A stretch of 32,869 nucleotides of DNA from Kalaharituber pfeilii (GCA_015179045.1 WHUZ01000200.1:1-32869), one strand, 5' to 3'; numbered from the stretch's first letter, positions 1 to 11,823 are shown. The notes: generated from the letters alone by a model not told the origin. Numbers and translations: made by a program.

Positions 1-637
1 GTTCAAAACGGCTCAGTTCAAGATTAATTCATTAGCGTACTAAGTTCTGGTTACTAAGTGTCACGTGCGACAGGACTCCAGGATCGAAGCTACAAATTCA
101 AAGACCTATTGCCGAGTTGAGTAATTTTTTGAGAATGGCGCTGGCTCGAACCTGCACTGCTCATCATACCATTAGCTCCACATTGATCCGCATACAACAA
201 GAATCAGCACAAAGTCGCTATGCATAATTCACTCAATTTAGTACGGCCCAGATGTCTTGCACTAAAAGGAAGTTTAAGCCTAGATTTGTCCATTATTGTT
301 GTAGCAGCTGGGGACCCGCTGTAGCGTCACTGCTATAAAGAGAAGGCCAAAAGGAGGTGAAAATGTAAAGTAAGAGCAGAAGGGAATCAAGGGTACAGTA
401 ATAGAAAGGAATCTGAAGAGGAAGTTGGGAAATTCTATTGCAAAGGAGAAAATCAAGAACGAGGAGAGCGCAAATGAGGGCACACAGCCTGCGCAAAGGA
501 TACCGAAGTCACTGTTGAAGACAATATTCTCTCAAGATCACCAGCATGAGTGAGAATACATTTATTTCTGATCCTCTTGCATGCCTAAGATGCCCCCTCC
601 CAATTCCCCCAACCTTGTTGTTTGGCTCCACTGGAGG

Positions 638-666
<29 letters not shown>
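1..666. other. Gene-poor left edge of the window
   Basis: No recognisable gene lies here. The stretch holds scattered short open frames, one of which (374-553, plus) is listed separately, and it ends in a 26-base T tract at 643-668. Nothing resembling a tRNA or a known mobile element was seen. Confidence 0.5.
374..553 (+). other. Possible 3' exon fragment, unrecognised
   Basis: A frame of 59 codons runs from just after a TAA to a TGA at 551-553. It has no good start codon. It encodes a basic, Lys/Glu-rich peptide (it includes RKLGNSIAKEKIKNEES) whose composition looks protein-like. A preceding AG at 375-376 could be a splice acceptor, so this could be the last exon of a plus-strand gene. I found no upstream exon that joins it in phase. 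No family was recognised, and it may be a chance open frame. Confidence 0.15.

Positions 667-668
<2 letters not shown>
643..668. repeat. Poly(T) tract, 26 bases
   Basis: Twenty-six consecutive T residues. On the minus strand this is A26 starting at the stop codon of the minus frame 667-948, an arrangement that would fit a retroposed transcript end. No target-site duplication was found. Confidence 0.95.
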
Positions 669-672
<4 letters not shown>

Positions 673-948
673 AGAGTGTCTCCTCCGGGGGCTTTTACAC
701 AGTTCTGTTGCAGTTGCTTCCAGAAGCTGCTCAGCTTTTCCAACCTGGACATACAGCTCTTCAGCGAGCCCCTGTTCCCTTATTTGCGCCTTGCTGTCAT
801 TTTTCGCAGGTAAGCTCAACAATAGCATTGTGCTGCTCGCGTTTCTGTGCAACATGATTCGCCCGGGTAGCGCCTCATGCATGCTGCAGCCTCCCCAAAT
901 TGTTCCTGCCCATCTGTCCTTAACTTGCGAGAAAGACACCAAACCCAC
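667..948 (-). CDS. Hypothetical minus-strand frame ending at poly(A)
   Basis: This is a 93-codon frame. Its last ~45 codons look like real protein: a Leu-Pro followed by a helical Gln/Glu/Leu-rich segment (QIREQGLAEELYVQVGKAEQ) and a basic tail before TAA. The LP plus heptad-like layout is vaguely like the C-terminus of Mediator subunit Med21, but this is only a resemblance and no Med21 N-terminus is visible upstream. The first ~45 codons look less convincing, and an intron may end inside them. On the minus strand the stop codon runs straight into A26. It could be the last exon of a small gene, a retrocopy fragment, or chance. The SEC61 start codon lies about 210 bp away on the other strand. 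Confidence 0.25.
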
Positions 949-1159
949 TTTGACGGTGAGTTAACCACAAGTACTTATTAACACAGCAAACCTTTCCTTT
1001 CTCCCCGACACAATTGTGCAAGGAGAGCGAAAGCGAGCGTGAGTGAGAGAGAATCACTCAATTTACTTACTTACACCATTCTTTCTCCCAGAGCAACTGA
1101 GAAGGCTCTGGTTTTCATCTGCCGAATACTTTCTTGCTATCCCTCGTGCTTCTGTGAAA

Positions 1160-3162
1160 ATGAGCGGACGTAAGTTTCAAACATACTCACCTCGACTTAC
1201 CAAATGACCTTTGGTTTCCCACGACATTTCTCTAGGTGGACCACGACTTGTATATAGTGTATCGCAGCTAACAACCGAGGATGGGCAGTGCGGTTTCTTG
1301 ATCTCATAAAGCCCTTCGTACCTCTTCTCCCTGAGGTAGCTGCTCCGGAGCGGAAGGTTCCCTTCCAGCAGCGGTTGATGTGGACGGGGGTGAGCGGCCA
1401 TTTCGGCGTGATAAGCGATCTCAATTGCAGCATAGCTAATTGGGCTGATAGTTAACTCTTCTTATCTTCTTGGTCATGAGCCAAATGCCGTAAGTTTTCT
1501 TTCCCACATTGTCTGCACAAAGATGGAATTAGCAACTAATTTTTTACGGTCTAGACTATACGGGATTGTGTCTTCTGACGTAAGTTTTCTGTGTTCTCTT
1601 GCGGAGTCACTGCTCTTAAGCTCGGATTCTTGTGCATTCCAGAAATGAGACAGGCTGATTGGTTGGGAGCGATGTAGACGTCAGATCCACTTTACTGGCT
1701 CAGAATGATGCTGGCGAGTAATAGAGGTACATTGATGGAGCTGGGTATATCGCCCATTATTTCTTCCGGGATGGTCTTCCAGGTAGGTTAGAACCACTGG
1801 CGTGGATGTAAATATAGGATTGCTAATTTGTCATCTAGCTTCTTGCTGGCACTCACCTTATTGATGTCAACCTCGACCTCAAGTCTGACCGCGAACTGTA
1901 CCAAACTGCACAAAAGCGTATGTGGTCCTAATTGAGCTTTGTAAAGCTAATGAAAGCAGCTAATGGAGATCGCAGTTTTTGCCATTATTCTTTCTCTGGG
2001 ACAAGCTACTGTTTATGTTTTGACTGGACTCTACGGTCAACCTAGCGACCTCGGTGCCGGTGTCTGTTTGCTTCTCATTCTCCAACTGGTTGTTGCTGGT
2101 CTGATTGTCATCCTTCTTGATGAGCTTCTCCAGAAGGGGTATGGATTGGGCTCGGGAATTTCGCTCTTCATTGCCACCAACATCTGCGAGAATATTATCT
2201 GGAGAGCTTTCAGCCCTACTACCATCAACACTGGTAGGGGACCTGAGTTTGAGGGTGCTGTGATTGCTCTCTTTCATCTCCTCTTTACCTGGCGTGATAA
2301 GCCACGTGCTTTGAAGGAGGCATTTTACCGACAGAACCTTCCCAACATCATGAACCTGTTGGCTACTGTTGTTGTCTTTGCTTCAGTGATTTATCTCCAG
2401 GGCTTCCGTGTTGAAATCCCAGTTAAATCTAGCCGTCAACGTGGTACCAGAGGTAAGCTATTTAATTTGGCCTCTTAATTTGGCAATGGTTAATGCTGAC
2501 TTCTCATTGCACAGGAACATTCCCTGTCCGCCTCTTCTATACTAGCAATATGCCCATTATGCTCCAATCTGCTCTGTGTTCCAATATCTTCTTGGTTTCA
2601 CAGATGCTTTACAGTCGCTTTTCCGACAACATCTTGGTTCGTCTTCTTGGTGTTTGGGAGCCAAAGGAAGGATCTGCTCAGCTTTTTGCTACCTCTGGAA
2701 TTGCCTACTACATGTCTCCTCCTCTTAACTTCACCGAGGCACTTTTGGACCCAGTTCACACTGCTGTCTATATATCTTTTATGCTCACTGCCTGCGCTGT
2801 CTTCTCTAAAACTTGGATTGAGGTCTCTGGTTCTAGCCCTCGCGATGTTGCGAAGCAATTGAAGGATCAGGGATTGGTCATGGCTGGTCACCGTGAACAA
2901 TCTATGTACAAGGAACTGAAGAGAGTCATTCCTACTGCTGCCGCTTTTGGTGGTGCTTGCATTGGTGCTCTCTCGGTCGCCTCCGATTTGCTTGGAGCAC
3001 TGGGCTCTGGTACTGGGATTCTGTTGGCGGTCACGTAAGTAGATCTTATCTCTTATTGCGGCATACTTTGTGCTAACGTTATCTAATAGGATTATCTACG
3101 GTTATTGGGAGATTGCTGCCAAGGAAGGTGACATGACAGGCCTTGGTCAATTTGTTGCATAA
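1160..3162 (+). CDS. SEC61: Sec61 translocon subunit alpha
   Basis: Channel-forming subunit of the endoplasmic-reticulum Sec61 complex, which moves nascent proteins across or into the ER membrane. Model: 1160-1169, 1289-1389, 1452-1489, 1555-1579, 1678-1782, 1839-1917, 1976-2452, 2515-3034, 3090-3162. The exons sum to 1,428 nt (475 residues), the normal family length, and every junction is GT...AG and in phase. The start reads [20 protein letters not shown], the typical fungal N-terminus. Later come PLYGIVSSD, the plug region ([19 protein letters not shown]), the YVLTGLYG segment, [15 protein letters not shown] (the cytosolic loop involved in ribosome binding) and [16 protein letters not shown]. 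Ten hydrophobic spans are expected from the family. The early exons are unusually small (10, 38 and 25 nt), so a start at the ATG at 1963 would be false. The first intron follows ten coding bases. Confidence 0.97.
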
Positions 3163-4021
3163 ATGGAGATGCAGAGTTGAAGGAGGGCGTCTAGAATTAA
3201 GGTGTTGGTAATATACTCATACGAAAATAGTGATTAATCAAGAAACGGGTGTTGTGCTTCCGAATGGAAGTGCGAAGGATAGGAGCCTACGGAATCCATG
3301 CTCTTTGAGGATAAAAATGTGCTCGAGCTTGTAGCTAATGTCCTCGAATCATTACGTTATCTTTTTTTCCCCCTCTTGAACATAGCATAGCACGTGTTAT
3401 ACTGGAGAAAAAAAAAAATCATGCTGTATTTTGGTTTTATATGTTGCATTTCCTTTCTCATAGGGGTATAGGGCATTGGCTGGCATGTGTATATATATCT
3501 GAATACTGCTCGGTCTCGATAATCTCGATGGTCACAGCGGAATTTTTTTTTCTCTTATTTAGTCAAGGAGTAACATTGATGGAAGACTTCTGAAACTATG
3601 AGGTAGTGCCTACATGCAAGTCTTCATTAAGATGAGGCGCACGAGAGCATCTTCATTGGTCGCTTGGGAACCAGGAAAGTCACCGTCTGGTTACAAGACT
3701 AGCTCTCCTCCTGTTCGACAGGAGAATCGAACCGGGGCCCTCAATTCTATACCACTCCTTGTTACATCCATCAATAGATGGAACAGCATTCCACTTCAAC
3801 CGCTAGTTCAAAATTAACAGCTCCATCTTCTCTTGAACACACCCTATGCCCTATTCCCCACCTTTCCTCACCGTCCCATAGCACCGTCCCATCACCCCGT
3901 GCAATCGCCCCTTCAGCAGCTTCTCTACCCCCATGTCCCACCACCGCTCCCTACCACCCTTTAGGAGCAGCTCTAGCAGTTACTCCGACGGCTGCTTCAA
4001 GAGCTCCTCGTATAATACAAA
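3163..4021. other. Intergenic: SEC61 3' side and low-complexity DNA
   Basis: No supported gene. The first few hundred bases are probably the SEC61 3' UTR and terminator (A/T-rich, short A and T runs). At 3705-3725 there is a perfect 7-bp hairpin (CTCCTGT-TCG-ACAGGAG). The stretch at 3820-4000 is C/T-rich and stays open in more than one frame only because of its composition. Confidence 0.5.
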
Positions 4022-4258
4022 TTACTCCTTGGTAGATTGACTATTCCCATATGCTTTTTCTTGAACTTTTATATCAATGGCAGCTTTTTTGTAGTCAGAT
4101 GGTAGGTACACGGGGGCTTTAGACTGGATCAGATCTAAAATTTGATCAGCGGAGGAATGCATGGCTGTGCTGGGCATCAATTCTAACGGAAGAGAAGCTA
4201 TTCCTCTAAAAAAATAAAAGCGAGCGGAAAACTTGTGCAATGCGGGAAGACGGACCAT
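4022..4258 (-). CDS. Small hypothetical protein, possibly mitochondrial
   Basis: A 78-codon minus-strand frame. The N-terminus (MVRLPALHKFSARFYFFRG) is basic, Ser/Arg-rich and free of acidic residues, like a mitochondrial presequence. The rest is a compact soluble-looking segment that includes DLIQSKAPVYLPSDYKKAAI. No family was recognised. The start is uncertain: a donor-like GTAGGC at about 4290 with an ATTATAG acceptor just before 4258 would allow an upstream exon beginning MSLAQPR. A pyrimidine-rich run ending in TTTTTTTAG inside the frame could itself be an acceptor. The frame sits between the 3' end of SEC61 and the start of SAC3 and would be transcribed away from SAC3. Confidence 0.35.
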   Translation of the reverse strand: MVRLPALHKFSARFYFFRGIASLPLELMPSTAMHSSADQILDLIQSKAPVYLPSDYKKAAIDIKVQEKAYGNSQSTKE

Positions 4259-4856
4259 ATCTATAATATGCTCTCTGCCAGTGGGAAGAAGCCTACCTTG
4301 GTTGAGCGAGACTCATATATATAGACATGGGCTGCCAGCAGATTGGCGCGAGTATGAGGTTGCTAATTCCTACAACGAGCGTATCCATATCTTCTAGATA
4401 TTTCATCACGTGGAATACCTCATACCACAATCTCGGTTCCCGTGCTATCCACATTCACGTGGCTCCTTCACGCATGACAGCTTCACATGATATGATATGT
4501 CCCGTGATCCTGTTGCATAATCTTCAACAGCCTTGGCACACAGGCCCACAATAGGGATACTCTAGTGGTGATTTGGGAGTACAAGGACCTTGGTTACGGG
4601 ACTATACAAGGACTACCATCAGACAAAGGATACTGCAATCAGCGTGTTTGTAGGCACAGAGGTACTAGCACTATAATTCTCGTTTCATATATCCAGAACA
4701 GTGACACTAACAAGTACTGTCGGCTCCGTTTTTGCTGTTGTGACTTCGTTTTTATGCAGCACCTTTTGGTTGCTTGCAATCGCTCCTATCCAATTTAGCA
4801 ACCCGTCTCATCCGACTGCGGTGGCGCAGGATACATCCGCAGCCTTGTCGCGTGGG
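4259..4856. other. Upstream region of SAC3
   Basis: No convincing coding sequence. The SAC3 frame stays open upstream to 4701, but the extra peptide is hydrophobic (FAVVTSFLCSTFWLLAIAPI), which does not suit a nuclear scaffold. This part also holds acceptor-like sites (TTTATGCAG near 4758, CCAATTTAG near 4798, GCGCAG near 4830). It is more likely 5' UTR, intron or promoter. Confidence 0.4.
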
Positions 4857-7800
4857 ATGACTAACCAGCAGCTGCGATGGCCCAGCAGCACCAGCACCAG
4901 CAGCACCAGCACCAGCAGCGACAGGGGTGTCGGCAGGGCTGGGGCCCCGTTCCCGGCACCACCACCACCACCGAGGCCGCACGGCAACGCTCTTCTCAGG
5001 AACAGCGTGGGCACCGCTGCGCTGTCAGCACAGTTCCTTCACACAACCACCTCCACCGCCACCGTTGGCCTGAGGACAGCCAGCAGCCAGCAGGAAACAA
5101 CCACCATCGCGCCGAACACAGCTGCCACAGGACTTAATCTCTTCTTACGGCCTGCAGACGCTGCAACGCCTGCACCCAATCCAGCCGGTCAAGAGCAATC
5201 CCAGCCCGACAGCCATCGCAGTGAACGAGAGTGGTCCACCGGCCAACGCAGAACAGGAGGGCGCGGGAGAGGTGGAGGCCACGGGCGCACACCACACGAT
5301 TTGCAGCAGCGCGTGGCGCTCGACGCAAGCAATAGCAGTACTGTCTCAGCGCGGCCGGGGCGCACGCCGGGTGCAGAGGAAGGACTTTCCGGGAGATTGA
5401 GGGCAAAAGCCATTTTAAGTGCATTCTCCGTCGGCGAGCAGCGGCAGCTGGAGAACATTTGCAGACTAGGCAGGGGAGTTGTTCAGCACACGCTGCGAAA
5501 TACAGAAACACATTCTTTGGCACCCGAGAATCCATTCACGACGTTAAACACTGCATCTGGGATTCTTGGGAACGCCGCACGCCACAATCTCGCAGAGTAT
5601 AGATCACCGTCTGCATCACCTCAACCGACGAATCAGCCGAATAATGAGAATAGGAGTGTTGAATTCATAGAAAGATCTGGTTTCAACACACGTTTAAGGA
5701 CATTCGCAGGAATGGACAGTCAGGCATCTGGGGCGACGACTCGTGGCGGAGCGCGTGGTAGGGGGCGAGGGCTTAGGGAAGGGAGCGGTGACGGAGGTAG
5801 TGGGAGAGGTCGTGGTCGGGGACGAGGTGGTGAGAATGGTGCTGGTAGAGGAACCGGGCGGGGCGGCCGCGGAGCAAACAGAGGCAGAGGGGGGAATCGA
5901 TCAGTCAGCGACCAGAACGCCAATGCTACTAGTACCACAGAAATCAACGGATTCGCTACAGGATACGAGAGTGGAGATGGCACCCCTCCCGGATCACTAT
6001 TTATCATGGATGGCCATGACGAAATGGACTCGGAAGTCGACTCAGAGAGAGAGTCGTCGGCCAAGAAAGGGGACCGCGCCGTGAGATTCTCAGAGGGAAC
6101 TACCGGACATCACAAGATGGCCAAGGTAACTGATAGTGGCAACCATTATTTGCATCTCAATTTTTTATGATAATGCTGATATATTACTTGGGATCTTCCA
6201 GTTAAAAGCAGACCGTGAGAGAGAACGTGCAGAGTTGATACGTAAGGGCATTATTGATGACCCCAACAACCGTAAACCGCTGTCCGAAGCTCTTACATTC
6301 GTTGGGACATGTATGGATATGTGTCCATATTTCGAAAGGGAAGAGCGACAGTTTCAAAAGAGCGTTGATAAATTGGAAATTGTCTGTGTCCATGATATTT
6401 AGAGCAACTATATCATTGCTGACTATTCCTTCACAGGATCCAAAAACTGGTTTGATAGACCCTAAACGTGCAGTTAAAGCTTTCCACCGTCCTGCTGCAG
6501 GAAATGAGTCGGCCCTTCCCTCAGATGTTCGACCGCCCCCAGTTTTGGTTGTAAGTCTCATCCTATGTGATAGCGATGTCAAATATTAGCTTACAGAATT
6601 CGAAGGGGACTCTTGATTATCTCATCAATACAATTGTGGGAGGCCATCCAGACCTCATGTCTACTCATGGTTTCGTAAGAGATCGGACCAGAGGTATACG
6701 GCAGGATTTCACATTACAGAATTACCGCGGACTGGAGACGATTGACTGCCATGAGCGCATCGCAAGATACCATATCCTTTGTATCCATCAATTAGCACAT
6801 GATGACCGGTTCGTGCTACAGCAAGAGATGGAACAATTACAGAAAACTATGACCACTTTGAATGAGCTCTATGATGATGCCAGGAAGGACGGCATAGTTT
6901 GCCCGAATGAGCCCGAATTCAGGGCATACCAGATCTTGCTATATATTCACGATACCGAGAGCCAACGAGCGGTTCAACGCTGGGGTTTTGCAGATACGGA
7001 TATTGGTGTTCAACAAGCCCTTCGACTTCACCAAGCTGCCTTCAGAAATGCACCACGCTTCTTCAACCTTTTGCGGAAGAAAGAAACAACTTACCTAATG
7101 GGCTGCCTCTCCGAAGCCCATTTCTACCACATTCGCAAAGAGCACTTCCGGAAGATGAGGCAGGCGTACAACAGGGACGCAACATCGGTCACGCTTGCCG
7201 ATATTGAAAGACAATTGGGTTTCGATCACAAGAGTGATCTAGACAGGTACTGCGAGCACTTTGGACTAGAAACGGCATTGGATAGTCAGGGGGAGGAGTA
7301 CATAGTTCCTAACAGAAACTTCGACGGTATGGATGGCAACACGAATTTCGAAATTGAGATTGAGGAGCGGATTCGCGGCTAACGAGCGAGTTGTGTCTTC
7401 ACACGGATGAGCAAAATAGATAGCCGGCCGCAACTACGACCTACATGTAACCAAAAGATTGTGGAAGCCAAACGCCGGGGACACAAAATACCGGAAGTTA
7501 TTAATGGTATTAAAGCACAACCACTTAGGTTCAATTCTAGGACTGGGCCTTTCGAAGAGGATATGGATATCCAGGAAGTAGATGCTGGACCACAGAAGAT
7601 ACCGTCTTGGGCACCAGACGAGGAGGACGAGGCTGCAGGTACGGGCCAGTGGGAAGATTCACACGCGTTCGAAGTCCATAGGAACACACTTCAGCAGTCG
7701 GCATCCGCTTTTCAAACTTTCCAACAGCCACGCAAGGCAAGTCCATTCCAGCAGCAGGGAACGCAACTTGGAGCGTTTCAGCAACAAAATGCTTTTAGTG

Positions 7801-10800
7801 GGAATAGCAGCCAGGCGGCAGCATTCCCTTCTCCGAAGCAACCTAGTCCGTTCCAGACAGCCAAGTCACCGTTTGGTGGACCGCAGCAGCCAATGCCTCA
7901 GCAACCTCTATCGGCATTTCAGCAGGCAATGGCAAAGTTTCCGAAGCCGACTTCAGTGTTCCAGGCGAATATAAAGCCGACTGCACCGGCGTTCCAACCC
8001 TCCGCATTGCAGACGCCTGCCGGAAATGCCTTCTCGCAAGCCGCTCCTGCATTTACCGCACCTGCGTTCTCAGCAGGCACGGGGAATGTCTTTGCTGCGG
8101 GAAATTTTGGAAATGCCTTCAGCGCACAATTTGGCAAACAGTCGTCACCGGCACCGTCGGAGGGTGCACAGGATCCTCGTGCTACTAACCAAACTGCGTC
8201 TCCTAGTAATGTCTTTGCGGCTCCGACACAGCAATCCTGGATGCCCCCTTCGACTTCAGCTACATTCGGCTTCCAAAGTACAGACCATTCGGAAGGTTAC
8301 TGGCAGCAAGAGGAGCAGTACGAAGTTGAAGAAAGGGGAGAGGAGGAATATTACGAAGAGTACCTTGGAGGACACGAGGAAGACGATGAGTTTGCAGCGA
8401 AACAGGCTGATCTGGAAAGGCGGCAAGAGGAGGTTACTCAGAGGCAGGCCGAGATCTCGGCTAAGCTTGAGGCGGCGCGGAGGGAGTTAGCGGAGAAGCA
8501 GATGGAGCAGCAGAGGAGGAAGGGGCAGTCAGAGTTACGGCATAGGTTGTTGAAGCATAGGTTGGAGAATCAAGTAGCTCAAGCACAGCAGCAGCAACAA
8601 CAGGAACAACACTCACTCTTCCAGCAGCCACTGCAGGCACCACAGTCAGTTGTCCAACAGGCGTCCTCAGAACTATCACCGAGCTTCACGTCGCCACCTA
8701 CATCTACATCACCGATTTCAAATGTGTTTGCGGCTCCACCAGCTTCACTAGGACAAGGTATGAATGCTCTTAAGATGCCGCAGCCATCACCGGGATTGGG
8801 CAGAAGCATAGCGTCGGAATTGGAGCAGGGAGCTAGTGAACAGCAACATGAACGGAACATCAACCTGCTCCCAGAGGTAAAAGATGCACCAAAAGAGCCG
8901 GAGCGAGAACCGTCGCCGCCAATACCGGACCCATCACCTTTGTTGGAAAGGTTCTCGATATATGGTATGTTTTCTTGCGACTCTATATACAGAGCGTAGA
9001 TCTAGTTAACAAACCCACTACTCTTAACATAGTCAAAACCCGCATGCACAATGTTGTCCAAGCGCCAAACCCTGTCATCCGAAGGAATGTCATGTTTGAG
9101 CTTCGCGACGACCTCAAAGATGCCCTTAGTATCCAACAAGGCATGGAAGACTGCTACGATATACTTGCTGGCAATATATCCAATGTGATACTGACATATT
9201 CGGTTATGCGACTCTGGCGCAAACGCACCGCGACAAGAGTGCGTAAAGCACGCATGGCTACGTTACGAGAACAGAAGCGGCGGTTACTGGAGGAGCGGGA
9301 GAAAGGCCTGGGCACGAAGGAACACCAGTGGGTGCCGGTGAAGATGAAGATTCGCCCTGAGGACGACTTAATTGCACAGGGGGACCTCTTTCGAGACCTC
9401 AACTTTGCGGAAGTCCCGCTCGATGACATCTTTGCGAATCCGATCCAGAAGGCATTTGGGAGCCAGGGAGTCGTGAATCACAATTTCTCTCTACTAGTGC
9501 TAAACGCTGAACCTAAGGCGGAATATTGGTGGTTGAGAAAGTTCGGGGTGTCGACTGGAGTGGGAATCGAGGTTAGAAAGAGGAAAAAGAGGTTGAGGAA
9601 TAGTAATACATTTACTGTGGAGAGAGTGCTGCAGGAGCCAGAGCCTCCTACAGATGTAGGCGCGATTATATTTGGTTGTAGGGCAGATTATGAAATGAGT
9701 AATGAAGAGCGGTTTGAGGCGGACAAGAGGGATCTGCATTTAGTGGTAGATTATGCACTTAGGAATTGTAGGTACGAGAAAATTTGTGTGATGGTAATGT
9801 GTTATAGGTCGCCTGTGGACAACACGGAAGCGGATCCATATGGGGAGGATGAGGAGGGGAGAACAAAAGCGGAGGGAAGGAAGATGAGGATAAAGGCGGT
9901 GAGGAAGGCGTTGGGACTAGGGAAGTTGCACGAAAGGGTGGTGGTCAAGGAGGTGGTGTTAGTCGAGACGCTGGAGGATTTGAATTTGGTGCCCGCGGTG
10001 AAGAGATTTGCGAAGGCGGCGGCGGGGGCCGTGGGGAGTGAGAGAGTGAGAGTGAAGAAGAAGGTGGAAGGGGTGCCTATAGCTGGAGCAAAGGCGGAGG
10101 GGGCGGAGTTGGTACCGTACGAGGAGATGGGCGTGGAGGAGAATGGGGTGAAACATGGGAGGCAAAGGAGACCGGCGAAAAGGAAGATATCGGTGACGTC
10201 CCCGGTGGAGCCTGATATCGAATCAACTGTGGTAACGACACGGGACTCACAAGCTCGTGAATCACCTCCAGAAGAGTACAATGTGATGGTGGATAAGCAT
10301 CCGCTGGCAATAAGGAGGAAGAAAGGCGTACCGGTGGAGGGTGAAGGACTATTATCCGACTATTTCATCCTCAAGTCTCGCGGGGTCACTCTTCCGTTGC
10401 TGTTGCCAGAGAAGAGCGTTGCCACTACTAATGGTTCCCGAGACGAGCCCTATCATGGTCAAAGCAATAGTCTTCTGCGACAGAAGCTGCCCGTGATAAC
10501 AAAGTCTACGCCGTCGAACGTTGCAGAGGCAGCTCATGGCAACGGGAAGAAGCGCAGCAGGAGTACGGCACCGGATAAGCCGACGTCACAAACGCAGTCA
10601 TGGCTGCTGCAGTCGATATACAACGGGCATTCACCCAATCACGTCTCTGACTCAAACAACCATAGCCGCAGTCGCGGCCGGGATAAATCCCGACCTGCCC
10701 CTGCCCCTACGGACCCTGACTATCGTGACGTCTCCCCTCCAAACGCCACCACTCGTCCTCTCCCTCGCGTCCCGTCACCAGCACCTCTTCGACCAGCCGC

Positions 10801-11040
10801 CCAAGCCCCAACCCCGCCGGTATTATTGACCAGCAAATCCGCTCGCACAAGGAATCTGCCAAAGCGATTCGTAGCGCGCTGTTCGATTATGGTAGTGGTA
10901 ACTACCACATCCACAATCGTGGTAGTTACGTGGTGGATTTCGATAACGATCCCGTGGTGTTAGAGGCCAGGAGAATCAGGGAGGCACCAGAGTATCATCC
11001 GGAGAGGGAGTGTCCAGAGTTGTTGATGGGTGGGATATGA
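4857..11040 (+). CDS. SAC3: SAC3/GANP mRNA-export scaffold (TREX-2)
   Basis: Scaffold of the nuclear-pore-associated TREX-2 complex, linking transcription to mRNA export. Exons: 4857-6125, 6202-6381, 6437-6550, 6597-7326, 7420-8964, 9033 to about 10.8 kb, then a different frame to TGA at 11038-11040; about 1,950 residues. Layout: Ser/Thr-rich N-terminus; RGG-rich basic segment (5740-5900); SAC3/GANP domain (about 6290-7320) with VGTCMDMCPYFEREERQ, then RDRTRGIRQDF and an NRNFD end; FG/Q-rich nucleoporin-like part (7680-8170); charged coiled coil (8390-8620); helical segment with VMRLWRKRTATRVRKARMA, probably the CID-like region; basic, disordered tail. An in-frame TAA at 7380 lies in a 93-bp intron (7327-7419) with a GCTAACG branch site. 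Start 4857 was chosen because the open frame upstream is hydrophobic and acceptor-rich. The last ~70 codons read in another frame than the preceding exon, and no good intron joins them. Confidence 0.9.
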
Positions 11041-11420
11041 AAGGGGGAGAAGGGTGCTAGTAGACCTGTTTGCTTAGTGATTTTTTTTGTATTTTGGGTT
11101 TTTGTATGATGGGAGATAGGTAGAGGAGTGAAAACGGAAGATGGAGAGGGAGAAGGGGAGTAAAAAGGGACCTCCAAAAAACTAAACTGGTTGTCGCCAT
11201 CCCCATCCGCGTCTCACAATACGAAGACAAAGAATGCGAAAAGGAAAAGAGAAGTGGAGAAAAGAACAAAAACAAAAACAAAAACAAAACATTGCTTCTG
11301 AGAAATTGGGATTTGGCCTTTTTCTTTTCCCCCGCTCTTCATTTTGCCTATGTGTACTACTTACCATATTATCTTTTCGTTTTTTGACCAGTGCCATGTT
11401 TTCCTGTCCTTCATTTTTCA

Positions 11421-11443
11421 TTTTTTTTTTTTTTTTTTTTTTT
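11421..11443. repeat. Poly(T) tract, 23 bases
   Basis: Homopolymer T23, followed from 11571 to 11627 by an imperfect (T)nC array. Both lie in the presumed 3' flank of SAC3. Confidence 0.9.
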
Positions 11444-11823
11444 CCTCCCCATTTTTGGCTTTTTTTATCCACCTCCATTTCGGTGTGTTTTGTATGTGTG
11501 TTTGTGTATGTACTGTACGCAATTACATTGGGGAAAATTCGGGACTCATCCAGGATTTTCTTTTAACATGGTTTTTTTTTTTCTTTTTTCTTTTTTCTTT
11601 TTTCTTTTTTCTTTTATTCTTTTTTCGTTTGGTATCACCCCTCGGTTCTGTGTGTGTATCTTGTTTTGTTCTGTGGTACCTATATTAACATATTCACTGT
11701 TTTGCATGATGTGCTCCCAATCGTCCTTTTTTTTAACTTCTAATTTTTATATATATATAACGGTTGACATATGTAAGAGTTTTAAGGAGTGTTGCATTAT
11801 TTGCAATTTTGCATATGCGTGTC

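Noticed and set aside
1963..2478. SEC61 starting at the ATG at 1963 as a shorter gene
   Set aside because: The upstream exons encode the conserved Sec61 N-terminus and join in phase; the first codons after 1963 are intronic up to the acceptor at 1974-1975.
3661..3780. tRNA-like segment with GGTTCGATTC on the minus strand
   Set aside because: The T-stem does not pair and no acceptor, D or anticodon arms could be drawn; only an isolated 7-bp hairpin remains.
5134..6084. Minus-strand and alternative-frame readings inside the SAC3 N-terminal exon (up to 133 codons)
   Set aside because: They are shadows of the Ser/Thr- and RGG-rich SAC3 coding sequence; the SAC3 frame is continuous and leads into the SAC3/GANP domain.
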